A DNA stretch of 64,000 nt, from assembly GCA_950106755.1 (NCBI GenBank), contig OX467083.1, positions 38,268,555-38,332,554 on the forward strand. The letters are read 5' to 3'. The notes beneath the pieces are model-generated. The model searched no databases. It had not been told where the DNA came from and saw only the letters and a list, made by a program, of their open reading frames with translations. The position numbers were made by a program, and so were the translations under genes. Below, in pieces: positions 13,801-25,024 of the stretch (positions are counted from its first letter, which is position 1; every line of letters starts with the position of its first letter). This stretch comes from Climacium dendroides. Taxonomy: Eukaryota > Streptophyta > Bryopsida > Hypnales > Climaciaceae.

Positions 13801-13955
13801 ACGCCCTCCTCCTCCTCCCCTTCCTCCTCCTCGTTGCCACCACCACCACCGAGGTCCTCCACCTCTTTGCGCTTGTTGCACTTCATCGTCTCTAAGGGCC
13901 TCGCCATCACCCTCCCCGCCCTCGCCCAGCTCTGCTGCACCCGCCCCTCGAGCAT
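10843..13955 (-). CDS. ARID and ELM2 domain chromatin protein (plant ARID1/ARID2-like)
   Basis: Two exons: 13955-12912 (348 codons) and 12279-10843 (478 codons plus stop); the intron runs GTTAGT...TGCAG with phase 0, so the join reads SFNR|GKQVPSLYYDD and the protein is about 826 residues. Residues about 84-166 match an ARID DNA-binding domain (LMERVRRLLEARR, LHSRVHTLGGFSKVTE, LVYVKYLKALE). Exon 2 carries an ELM2-like core (RIPTGPEYQADIPEW) and the block conserved in plant ARID proteins ending ELNSYYFNVFVLRRRALQNR, then an acidic IDSDDDE region. These families act in nuclear chromatin and transcription complexes. The N-terminus holds Gly/Glu runs (GGGGG, EEEEGEEEE). The start is the ATG at 13955; the same frame continues back to a GTG, and an in-frame ATG lies 16 codons downstream. 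The final histone-modifier partner cannot be told from sequence. Confidence 0.9.
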
Positions 13956-14560
13956 CACCTCCCTCAGCTACCCCACCGCAGCCATTTTTCTCCCCATTCT
14001 GCACAAGCTTTCGGGAGCTATCTCAGTGATGCCTCCCCTGCATCGCCATTCCGGGAACTCGCTCCAAGCTCTACCCTAATCTGCTTCTCTTCTGCCATTT
14101 GAAATTCTTCCATGAAAACCAGGAGCTAGGGTAGGGCAGCAAGGGCCAGCCATGATGTCATGGGTCCATGATTCTCTTCCGGGAGAGGCAAGGGATAAAG
14201 GGAGCTAAACTGAATTGGAAAACTTAGACCTCGAGAGAGTTCATTGCCGTGAGTGAGTGTAAACAGAAAACAGAAAGAAAAAAACAAAAAAGCGCAAAGA
14301 CACACGAGTGGGAGAAGGGAAGGAGGAGAAAGGGGGAAAAAAGGAGCCAAGGACGGAAGGAACTAGCTGGCTGGCTGGCTGGGAGAGAGAATGGAGAAAA
14401 TGAAGCTGGCTGGGACCTGGCCCTTCCTTTTATTGCCAACCCCAACTTGGCCATGTCATCACATGTCACATCTTCTAGACTTCTTCTTTAACATCTACTT
14501 GGGGGGCACATGGATCTATGCGTGTGTGAAGATTTGTACTTATTCTAGCCATTCCTTCAT
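13956..14560 (-). promoter_or_regulatory. likely 5' leader/promoter region of the ARID-ELM2 gene
   Basis: GC-richer, purine/pyrimidine-skewed DNA with a (ctgg)n run at about 14370-14390 and CT-rich stretches on the minus strand. Such composition is usual for plant 5' leaders. Open frames of 70-100 codons on both strands here are low-complexity and I regard them as leader sequence. Transcription start not identified. Confidence 0.35.
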
Positions 14561-14589
14561 TTCACATGCTTGAGCCTCGTAAATCTACA

Positions 14590-16200
14590 AAAGAGTGTTG
14601 ACTTATTCTTGTTGTTGACCCCTTGTGGTCTAGGAGGTCGCTTTCAAGGCATTTTTCACACTTGGTAATTGTAAGTGTAGCCTACTGTACAAAATGATGT
14701 TGAGCTTATCTTCTATATGACAGATTTGGAGAACAGGTCCGGCTTTGCGGTACAAGAGGTCACTTGGGGGTTTGTGCATTTTTCACGCTTGGTAAATCTA
14801 CGTTTAGCCTACGCTTGTACAAAATGATGTTGAGCTTTCTTTCGTGTGACAGATTCAGTGAATAGGCCCATTGTGGTCCATGAGGTCACCTTCAGGGCAT
14901 TTTTCACGCTTGGTAATTATAAGTGTAGCCTACTATACAAAATGAAGTTGAGCTTATCTAACGGGGCTTTTGCGGTCTAGGAGGTCATTTTTGAGTTTGA
15001 GCTTATCATCTATGTGATGAATTTAGATAACAAGCCCTTTGCGGTACAAGAGGTCACTAGGGGGGGGTGCATTTTTACATTTGGTAACTGCACATTTAGC
15101 TTAATGTACGAAATGAACTTGAGCTTATCTTTTATATGACGGATTTTGTAAATAGGCCCATCATGGTTCAAGAGGTCACTTTCAGGGCATTTTTTAGACA
15201 TAGTAACTGTAAGTTTAGTTTAACATACGAAATGAAGTTGAACTTATTTTCAAAATAATGGATTGAGAAGACAGGCCCTTTGTAGTCCAAGAAGTCACTT
15301 TCAGAGCATTTTTTAGACATGGTAACTATAAGTTTAGCCTAACATACAAAATGATGTTGAGCTTATCTTCTATATGATAGATTTGGAGAACAGGTCCTTT
15401 GCGGTGCAAGAGGTCACTTGGGGGGTTGTGCATTTTTCACGCTTAGTAAATCTATGTTTAGCCTACGCTTGTACAAAATGATGTTGAGCTTTCTTCCGTG
15501 TGACAGATTCAGTGAATAGGCCCATTGTGGTCTATGAGGTCACTTTCAGGGCATTTTTTGCGCTTGGTAATTGTAAGTGTAGCCTACTGTACAAAATGAA
15601 GTTGAGCTTATCTTCTATATGACTAGATTCAAAGAACAGGGCTTTTGCGGTCTAGGTCATTTTTGAGTTTGAACTTATCATCTATATGATGAATTTAGAT
15701 AACAAGTCCTTTGCGGTGCAAGAAGTCACTTCAAGGGGTGCATTTTTTACGTTTGGTAACTGTACGTTTAGCCTAATGTACGAAATGAACTTGAGCTTAT
15801 CTTTTATATGACGGATTCAATAAATAGGTCCATCGTGGTCCAAGAGGTCACTTTCAAGGCATTTTTCAGACATAGTAATTGTAAGTTTAGTCTAACATAC
15901 AAAATGAAGTTGAACTTATTTTCAATATGATGGATTGAGAGAACAGGCCCTTTGTAGTCCAAGATGTCACTTTCAAGGCATTTTTCAAACATGGTAACTA
16001 TAAGTTTAGCCTAACATACAAAATGAAGTTGAGCTTATCTTCTCTATAATGGATTTAAAGAACAGGCCCTTTGTGGTACTAGAGGTTAGGGGGGGGGGGG
16101 GGGCAATTTTCAAATTTGGTAACTATAAATTTAGCCTAACATGCAAGATAAAGTTGAGCTTATCTTCTATATGATGGATTCAAAGAACAAGATAAGAAAT
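14590..16200. repeat. tandem array with higher-order repeat (~657 bp) of ~115-130 bp subunits
   Basis: A monomer of roughly 115-130 bp recurs about 13 times, each carrying 'aaatgaagttgagcttatc', then 'gaacaggccctttgcggt', 'caagaggtcact' and 'gcatttttcacgcttggtaa'. Monomers differ, but the order of variants repeats: the block starting aaaatgatgttgagcttatc at 14691 recurs at 15348, an offset of 657 bp, and shortened monomers (about 51-67 bp spacing near 14996 and 15668) recur in the same place. This is a higher-order arrangement like that of satellite DNA. A run of about 17 G lies at about 16087-16103. Confidence 0.8.
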
Positions 16201-16389
16201 ATTGTCCTTTTGCATTATTCAAAGTGTTTCCAAATTGTACAAATGGCTTACATGTACATCTAGCATTAAACAATTGAAGAAAAAATTGGATTTCTCCTAT
16301 AGAATAGTTGATGATGTAGGAAGGGGGATTGGAAAATCCATTCCATCACCAACATTATTTGATGATGGCTAATTTATAGAGTAGTATTT

Positions 16390-18500
16390 AATTTAATCCC
16401 TAAAGTCCCATTGTCCTCTCCGGGGACAAAATGGATTTTGGGCAGGCTCCTATGGTCTCAATATTTGCTGTAATTTTATGAATCTTTTTATAATGATAGG
16501 AAAACATATTAGCTTTCCAAAAATATAATTTTTATTTCAATCAGAGCCTAAGAGAAAAAGTTATGGAACAAAAAGCCCTTTTAGATTTGTTATGAAAAAG
16601 TTATGAACAATCTTGTTTTTTGGACAATTAGAGCATCTTCTTGAAAAATTAACTTGTAGAATTCATTTCTAACCTCAATTTTCACAATTTTATTTAAAAA
16701 AAACAAAAAAAATCTTCACAAGATTAAGATCTCTTACTAGAACAATCTCATTGTTGAGATTAGTGTATTTCAATTCCACCTTAGAGCTATTAACAATTTA
16801 GATTTTCCTTCAATCTTGAACCTACTTCTACTTAACAATTTTTTTTAAAATGAAAATTAATTGTGTCTTTTATTTTTTTAAATTCCTAGAATCCAACTCA
16901 ATTCTTTATCAAATAAAATTACAAATTCAAAATCAATAGAGCAAAAATTATAAGTTGTGAAGGTTTAAAGCCAAATAATGTAGTTGAGTAAGGTGCAAAA
17001 AAATTTGTTTTCTTCACTTTAAACACAAACATCTTGCAATTTAAGTGGTCAAAGTTTGTAAAATTTTTGCCATGCATTCTTATACTAATTTAGTACAAGA
17101 TCCTATAGTTAAATATGGAAAAAAAAATCTTCACTTAATAAACACAACAAATCAATGACAAACTTTTGTCCTCCTCATTAGCTTGTTTATTTTCAAAATT
17201 CGTGATAACAAGATGATTGCCCAACAAAAATGCCCTTCTAGAATTGATTAAATATGTGATTAATGAATGAAAAATCCATAATCACTAATTACACAGATTT
17301 CATATAAGGAAGAAACTACAAAAAAATAATATTCTCGCAAAATAAATGGAACATTTTTTGGCAAGGATTTACCAATTGAGATGTCTAAGAACTTTCTAGA
17401 ATATTATCTTTTTTGGCTTTGTGGACCTATTGAGGTCCCAAAATAGATCCCTAAAACTTCTTCCAAAAGATCTATTTATACTATTTATAAACCATAGTAA
17501 TTTTATGAGGAGCATTTTATTTTCATAAACCATGGCAAGGCAATTGTCCATTCATTTCTTGGATAGGTTTTGGTCTGCAAAATGTCCAATTACACGGGTT
17601 CACCCGAGTAATTAGGCATTATGACTTTTTCATCCAAATTCAATCTATTTTGTTAACTCCTAAAGTCCCAAAGGCCCTGTCAGTGGTGAACTCTTGGGAT
17701 TTCGGGTAAGCTTGTGTGATCTAAATTTTTTAACTAATTTTTGAAACTTTTTTTGAAGATAAAAAGTTATATTTTCTTTGTGGGAACATAATTTTTATTT
17801 CAATTGGTGCCCGGGAACAAAAGTTATGCTACCATGAGTCCAAGAAGAAGCTCAAAGGATAGCCCCAAAAAATCACAAAAGTTTAAATTTTTATAATTCA
17901 TAGTTGTTTTCTCAAAGATCATATGATCTACATAAAGATCATATAAGAAATTTTTTCTCTCATCTAAAGCTTTAATTCATTCTATTTGGACTAGTGATGA
18001 GAAAATTATGGACAATCATTTTTTGGGGGCAATCTAAGTATCTTTTTGAAAAAATAACTTATAAAATTCATTTTTGAATGCAAATTTTTACAATTTTCAA
18101 AAAAAAAGTGTTTGGCAAGGTTAGGTTTGCTTGCTAAAATAAACTCACCATTGGGATTAGTGTGTTTCAATTCCATCTTAGAGCTATTAATAGTTTAGTT
18201 TTCTCTTCAATATTCAATCTACTTCTATTTAATAAATTTTTAATGAGTGAAAATTAAGTATTTTTTTTCTTGATTTTTTCCCCTAGATTTTCAATTCAAG
18301 CCTTCAACATAAAAAATTAGAAAATCAAAATCAATACTACAAAAAAATTTAAGTTAAGAAGGTTTAAAGCCATAAAAGTTAGTTTGGTAAGGTGTAAAAT
18401 AATTTGTAATTTATTTGCTAAAACTGTTTGGAATCTATTCCACACTTTTTATATTAGCCCATGTGTTGTTATACTAGTTTAGTACAAGATCCTATGATTA
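16390..18500. repeat. diverged direct duplication, offset ~1.26-1.4 kb
   Basis: Blocks at about 16395 ('cctaaagtccca'), 16750 ('gattagtgtatttcaattcc', 'ttagagctattaa'), 16960 ('gaaggtttaaagcca') and 17092 ('tagtacaagatcctat') reappear in the same order near 17657, 18145, 18357 and 18480. The offset grows from about 1.26 to about 1.39 kb, implying an indel of ~130 bp. The copies are strongly diverged. No ORF or terminal repeats of a known element were recognised. Confidence 0.6.
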
Positions 18501-19236
18501 GATATATAAAGAAAATAACTTTTATAGTTTTTTGCTCTTTGCAATAGAAATGGCAGTTTTGAGTGGTTTTTTATGGAAAAAGGGTATTGCCTCTCTAGAG
18601 GTTAATGAAATTTAATTTTTTGGCAATAGGTTATGTTGGGCAATCCCCTCCTCCTCAAGCATTGCCCCACAAGAAATGTATTGGTATTTCACTATTGGTG
18701 ATTGAATACTCCTCGAGGTTGCTTGCACCAATGGAGATAAGGGAATCCACGCGGCACACAATGATCCTAAAACCAATTTATGGAATTTAGTACAATAAGA
18801 TACCTTCAAGACAAATAGGTATCAACTTTGGCTACCTTGAAAGTGATTAGTATTAAAAAAATAGAAAAGAAAGGATTTTGAAAGTTGTAAAGGATTATTG
18901 AGAGTACTATAACTCAAAACAAACTAAACAGATGTTAATTCTAATGTGGAGGAAGTTGCAAATTGGCTATTGAATTCTATTGTTTATTGCAGTCTTGGCT
19001 AAAATCTAATTTTTTCAAAGTTTTTCTCCAATGTAAATTTAGCTATTGAAATGAATTATAAAAAAAACAATTACACAAGGAAGTATATTTGTCATCCAAA
19101 TTTTTCTTGAAAGTTGCTTGAACAATTTTGAAGCTAATAATGTTAAAGAATTCTTTATTTTAGTATTGTTGATTTTTATAAAGGAAAATTCTATAAAAAT
19201 GGATCATTACAAATTGCCTTTTTGGTATATTTGGAA

Positions 19237-19797
19237 CTCGGGGGATGCACTTAGTTCTACTACAACAGACCACATGCAAACAAGTGATTTCTAATAAACT
19301 ACAATTTTAACTTCAAATTTTGAGCATTGTTTACTAATAAATATAGGATTCTAATCCCAAAATTTCAAACTCAAATAAAATATGGAATGATTTTTAAAAG
19401 AGGTTAAAAATGCACTAAATTGGCATGTTTTTTAAACTCAAATATTTTTAAGGAACACATTTAGATGACTATTGCATCAATATTTAACTCAAAATGAACT
19501 TTCAATAAAGAGTTATTTTTAGAAATTTTTTGTTCATTTTTATACAATTTTTTCTTATATAATATAGGGGTGTGAAAGTTATTTTTTAGTTCTATAGTGT
19601 ATCTTTTTACTTCAAAAATTTGTAACTACTTATTATTAACAAATAAAAATATCAATAATTCAAAATATAAACTTTCAAAGTAGAAAAATCTATTCATATT
19701 TTTTTCATTTAATTTTATATAAAATTCAAAAAGTATATAGGGGTCTAAAGTTTTGTTTGCATGCTAACATCAAAAAAAGGGGAGTGCACCCCCCGAG
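19237..19797. mobile_element. TIR-bounded MITE-like element, ~560 bp
   Basis: The left end reads ctcgggggatgcact and the right end is its inverted match agtgcaccccccgag, with one mismatch. These are the only G/C-rich blocks in an otherwise very AT-rich 0.56 kb interior without ORFs. I could not define a target-site duplication with confidence, so assignment to a superfamily is open. Confidence 0.5.
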
Positions 19798-20495
19798 ATT
19801 TGGAAAACTTATACCTCTTTGATTTTGATATGATTTTTAATCAAAAAATGAATTTGAGCCCAACTAACACTAATAGAAATATGATTCATATAGGATAATT
19901 ATCCTTTAAGATTGGAGGGATGACTAGGCATTAGCCTTAAAATTATATGTGAATCCAAATATAGCATCCTCCTATACACCAAAAAATTAAAAAAATTATC
20001 CAACTTCAATATCTGTACACAACCAACTTAGATAGAGACAAGATCTCTTCTAATGCATACAAGTATACTTTGCATTGTGCCATGGTTGAACTAAACCACT
20101 CATTGACAAATGTAAGCAAAGAAATAGACTTAACCCTTAAAGACTGAAATTTAGAAGCAAGCTCAATTTGCAAGCAAAAGAAGTGCACACAATTTGGCAA
20201 CAACTGGCATTGGATTTCACAAATTAATGGCCTCTTATTAGACTAATGCTTTTACTTGCTAACCATTGACAAGATTTTTGTTCTTTCATTCAAAGTTGTG
20301 AATGGAAATTCTTGGACATATAGACCATTTCTATGACATTATATGATTTTGAGCTACATTAGAGGGCCGTTCCAAACATGTTCTCTATACTAAGAACCAT
20401 TTGTTGCTAACTAAAAATTTTAAATATTAAATAATAATAATAAATTAAAATTATTAAAATAAAAATAATAATATAAACATACTTTTTAATTATTA

Positions 20496-20526
20496 TTTGA
20501 TGTGGCAATTGCTTTGCCACATCAAA
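20496..20526. repeat. near-perfect 13 bp inverted repeat (hairpin)
   Basis: tttgatgtggcaa at 496-508 is followed after 5 bases by its exact reverse complement ttgccacatcaaa at 514-526. It sits between 'gttccaaacatgttctc' (about 20369) and the loosely inverted 'ggagaac...ggaac' counterpart (about 20545), so it may be the centre of a decayed MITE. Confidence 0.5.
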
Positions 20527-21603
20527 CTATTGTTGTGGCTAAGTTCTCCAACGTTCCCTACAATCTAGGAACACAAGGCAATTCATAGCTCTCTAGAGGA
20601 TTTGAATCTCATCTTAATATTGTGGCGCAATATTGACAAATTTCTTGGTACACAAGATTTGCTCCAAAACGTGCATAGCAATTGAGCAAATCTAATATGA
20701 TATCATGCCTATTATAAGTCCAAGAATTCCTATACTAGCACTATACATTGGTAGAAAGTCACCCTCTTCTAGCATTTCTAAGGATTCTTTTAACATTGTC
20801 TACCAAACTTCCTACTACTTTTGGACACCCTCTTCAAGATTTTTTTTTGCAATTGTTCAATTTTCTAGATTCCAAATATTCTAATCAAAATTTATTGTTA
20901 AATCTAACTTTGTAGGTTTTATTTGGTTTATATAGTGCTTTTGATGAACTACCTGATTTGCTCTTAGTCTTGTCTAAAAAGTAGTTGTGGTTCAACCAAA
21001 TATATGTAAGAGTTGTAAAAGCATTAGTCAAAGGTACATTCTAATATTAATTTGCCTATGCACTAAAATCCCAAATCTAGCTATTTTTTGGTTCCACTGT
21101 CCTAACCACTTACTTTGGAAATCAACAAGTTTAGAGTCTATATCTTGAAAAAAACCACTTGGAAACATAACACCTAGTGTTATCTTAAGTCTTGCACATT
21201 GAAATGAAAATCATCATAATATCAACATAGTAAATGTTCTAAAATTCCAAGATGCTAAATACCATTTAGTTTGTGCTAAACCAATTTAGACTATTTTCCA
21301 TCTATAATAAGGATAGCATGAAAGAAAAGCACATAAATAACCACTTTTTTTTTTACCAAATAAATTGATTGATTTTTTATTAAATTCATGCTTCCTTCAC
21401 GAGAATGAATTTCTTCAAATAATTGAGACCTTTGCAAATCTTATGTTCAATTCCTCCTAAATAAATTAAATTACAAATAAAATAACATTTACTAAATCCT
21501 CAACTTCAATAAATGTACACACACTTTCAAATTTACTCAATTGAAAGTGGAATCCAAAGTGCTCTTTTAGTTTTAATTAGAGTCAATATCAATAGGTAAA
21601 TTT

Positions 21604-24600
21604 TTAATGATGTTCGTCATGTCCAGGTTGACCGCCTACCCCTACAACCTTTAACTGCACAACCATATACAAGTGCACACGAGTTCAATCAATAATGTTT
21701 CAAAAAAAAAGTTCAATTGGTTGGATTTTTTAGAAATTGCTATGCACAATGTGTAATAGAAATACAAGAAGAACTAGTTTTGAATTGTTCTATAAGGCAT
21801 CTACAATAAGCACATTGCTTAAATAATCAATTAATGAAGGCAAAACATCAATTTATAGATTACCTTAAAGACTTGAGCACAAATAGAGCACTCAACTATC
21901 TTGCCCTTTTCTAAGTGAAACCATGAAATGTCATGTTCATCCTCTGTTTAAAAACCAATATATATCAAGAATAATATTAAGTTCTAGACCATTTCATATT
22001 CATACTACTAAAATCATAAGTCCCTCTGTAATATCATGCTACCTTTAATACTAGGGGCTCGTGCTTGCTATGCTACGCATTCATTGTATCACATATAAGT
22101 AAAATTTTGATATATTTGAATAGAATGCATGATAATGATTTCAATAAGTTTTTAAAATAATTATTTTTAAATATTTTACAATTTTTTTTTCAATCATGCA
22201 TACATAGAAATCGTGTTTTCACACAATGTGATATTACAGAAATAGAGTAGCAATTTGCAATCATGTTTGTAATATCACTTTTTACAAAGGATGATATTAT
22301 AGAAATAATATAGTTGTTGCAATTAAGGTGATATTAAAGAAGATCCATAGGATGATATTATGGAGGTTGCAAATCCATTGTTTCTCTTAGCTTTACACTT
22401 CTTTGCACTTCTATGATTTTGTACTTTCTGAGCTTCGAGCTTTCATGATTTCAATTTTCTATTGCTACTACCAAATGATTTTGAGAAATTTATTCAATTG
22501 AAGTGATTTTGGATTCTACAACAATTAAATTGTTCACAAAGTTTTTGAAATTTATAAGTTTTTCTTTTCAATTCTTCAATTTGGGTTGCTATTTTTTGTA
22601 ACAATGGAGTCAAATTTCTAATGCATTCTAATGTATGTGTATCTTTTATAGTATTTACCATTGCATATGTTTCATTCATCATTCAATAATTTCTATTGTG
22701 CATTTTAATATATGCTTATTTATAAAAAAAATTATACAAAGATTATAGTAATTTTTATTTGAAGATTTATTGAAACTTTTATTCTGCATTCTATCTAATA
22801 AATAAAAATTCTTATAAAATTCTAATGATGAATGCGTAGCATAGCAAGCACCAAGGGCTAGTTACAATATAAAGATATAAGATTACACTCATTATTGTTT
22901 GCTTGCCATTCATATCTTTCCTACCAAATTAAACCTTTATAATACACATCATGAATGAAATTATAAAAATTCTCTATTTTCCTCATATAATCAATATATT
23001 ATATTTATATAGATGTACATCTTGATATTTTTTTGTTTTTAGATTCTTTATATTCTAGTTGAAAAGCTTTAAAAATAAATAAAAACTCTTACCACCAACT
23101 CCTCCACAACACCCAACAATCCGTACGTTATAGTATGACTCCACAATCATAGGAGCCTCCTAGATTTTAGACATTAAATTAAACAAAAGCAAGCTTATCA
23201 ACAAATAACTATTAGAAGATTTTTCTCAATATTGAGTTTTATTGGTACATATTCATAGATCTATAATGGCATTTTTTTGATAGAATTCGATCATTTGAAT
23301 AATACTACATTAGAAATATGCAAATGGTAGTGTCCCCAAAATAGATATATTTAGTATAGATCCTATACTTTCATAGTTCTAGCTATAATTGAGTAAATTG
23401 GTCATAAAATATTTAAGCAAAGAACAACCTAACCTTTGTGCCAATTGGCCCTCGAGGAGGAGTAAGATCAAACCGCACTTTGCCCTATAGAAAAATTCAA
23501 AGGTAGTCAATACACATGCAACAAAGATACAAGAATCTTGAGTTCAAGACCACATGTAGGAAATTGCTCTACCTGTTGCTTCCATTCCAATTCCTCCCGT
23601 TCAACTCCAGTTGCAATTCCAAATTCATCTGAAAGCAAGTACAAAGGCCATTGTAAATGCTTCCAACACACTATGTGTTTGCTACCTAATTTTTCAATTT
23701 TCTAATTCTTCATTAATTATAGTTTAATTATTTTTTGATTTTAAACTATTGTATTCATCAAAATGATAAAATTTCAAAAGATTGGCACTTCCAAAATGCA
23801 TGTCAATCCTTATATCAATCCTCATCTTAGTATATAGAGATTTTGTGCTTAAATGCTACAATGTTGGTACTCTGAAGCACTTTATATTAACAAATATTTG
23901 CATTTAAAAAGTTCAATACAATAAAGTGATCTTATATGTGGAATCTTAGTCCAACAAAAATTAATGTTGGATTATCATCAATCTCATTAAATTGAAGAAA
24001 GTCCACAATTTTGGCATCTTTTAAGGTAGAAACCCTAAAACATAGATCAATAGTAGATCTAGTATTAAGAACATTTTGCAATTAAATGTTACAATTTGGT
24101 CTCCTAAATCATTCCAATTTAACAAATTTGACATTAATTCTTGTTAATCTTGATAAGAAAAATGCCCTAAATTGCAATAAAGAGAAAACATGATTTTTAT
24201 AACTCTCTGCTTGTCTTCTATTTGAAGTTTCCTTTCATATTAGGCAACTAAAGAACCCTTGTAACCTTCTTTATGCAACATCCAATTGTTGCATAAGAAA
24301 ATGTATAATTGCTTCTTTGAAGTAATGTTTGATATCTCTAATTAAAGTAGAATATATCCTAGACAATTTGACACCTATGAAATAAAGCTCCATTTGCAAT
24401 TAGAAACTCAATGTCAAGTATGAAATACAAAAAAGAATAATTGTACACTTGTTCATTGAGTCAAGATATACAACTTTCATATTTGGAATGGAAGTTTGAT
24501 GCACATATACAATAGTATAGTTCAAAGGTATTGCAAAGACTACATATATAGAACACCACAACATTAAAACCAATACCAACATTTATGGATTTTAGGTAGC

Positions 24601-24991
24601 AAAAAATATTGGCAAGAATAGTAGCTAAAAATTCTCATCTGCGCAAACAAATGAAAGATATTTTAGGACGTCCTCCAAAGTAGCAGTTTATTATATAAAG
24701 AAAACAACAATATTTTGTATTAAGCCCAAGTATCAACCACAAATGAAACCATTTTGAAGTTGCTTACAACTATATACAAAATTAACAACAAAAATGTAAT
24801 AGTAATAGTGTAAAGAATTGGAGCAAAATTTTACTATTGGTCAAAGAACAAAACTTATTGATTAGAGTGATACCTTGACGAAGAAAAGTGGCATGGAACC
24901 ATTTTGAAGAAAACATAGAAGTAGAGTTGGATTGCACCATTGATGTGGTGAGCCTACATGATAAGCCTCGCCCCATTATGACTCTCAACAT
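21604..24991 (-). CDS. COX5B: cytochrome c oxidase subunit 5b, mitochondrial (six exons)
   Basis: Nuclear-encoded subunit of respiratory complex IV at the mitochondrial inner membrane. Exons: 24991-24874, 23628-23573, 23484-23434, 23159-23093, 21943-21864, 21654-21604; all introns are GT-AG, phases close exactly and the total is 423 nt (140 residues). Exon 1 is a Met/Ser/Arg-rich presequence (MLRVIMGRGLSCRLTTS). The mature part shows the family blocks IATGVEREELEW, GPIGTKEAP, VESYYNVRIVGCCGG, EDEHDISWFHLEKGK and ECSICAQVFKL, ending in an Asp/Glu/His tail (GHDEHH). Cys92/Cys93, Cys116 and Cys119 are the candidate zinc-site cysteines. The frame is open upstream to another Met at 25024. The fourth intron (21944-23092) carries copy B of the 0.87 kb element. 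Several positions usually conserved in plants are changed, yet no stop or frameshift is present. Confidence 0.92.
21985..22862 (-). mobile_element. ~0.87 kb dispersed element, copy B, inside the COX5B intron
   Basis: The reverse-orientation counterpart of copy A (about 4131-5005). Arms are gcttgctatgctacgcattc near 22068-22087 and gaatgcgtagcatagcaagc near 22829-22848; homology to copy A continues left of the arm to about 21985. In this copy the small minus-strand ORF 22682-22494 is intact (62 codons, ending CRIQNHFN). It lies wholly in the intron between COX5B exons 4 and 5 and leaves both splice sites untouched. Confidence 0.75.
22494..22682 (-). CDS. small ORF inside the dispersed element, function unknown
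   Basis: 62 codons beginning MMNETYAMVNTIKD and containing ATQIEELKRK and a Cys pair in NCCRIQNHFN. The same protein sequence can be followed in copy A (4311-4498), where a frameshift after LLLQK breaks it; on either side of the break the residues agree (ATQIEELK, LCEQ, NCC, IQNHFN). Two copies agreeing in one frame is weak evidence for coding; simple common descent of non-coding DNA would also give this. I do not recognise the family. Confidence 0.25.
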   Translation of the reverse strand: MMNETYAMVNTIKDTHTLECIRNLTPLLQKIATQIEELKRKTYKFQKLCEQFNCCRIQNHFN

Positions 24992-25024
24992 TGTGCTCCA
25001 ATAGAAGCAAGAAATTAAGTACAC

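Noticed and set aside
13774..14079. 101-codon plus-strand frame with Ser/Pro runs
   Set aside because: It is antisense to the low-complexity Glu/Gly-rich start of the ARID-ELM2 protein.
16330..18560. LTR retrotransposon
   Set aside because: The direct duplication has no visible primer-binding site, polypurine tract, TG...CA ends or gag/pol reading, so the label is not supported.
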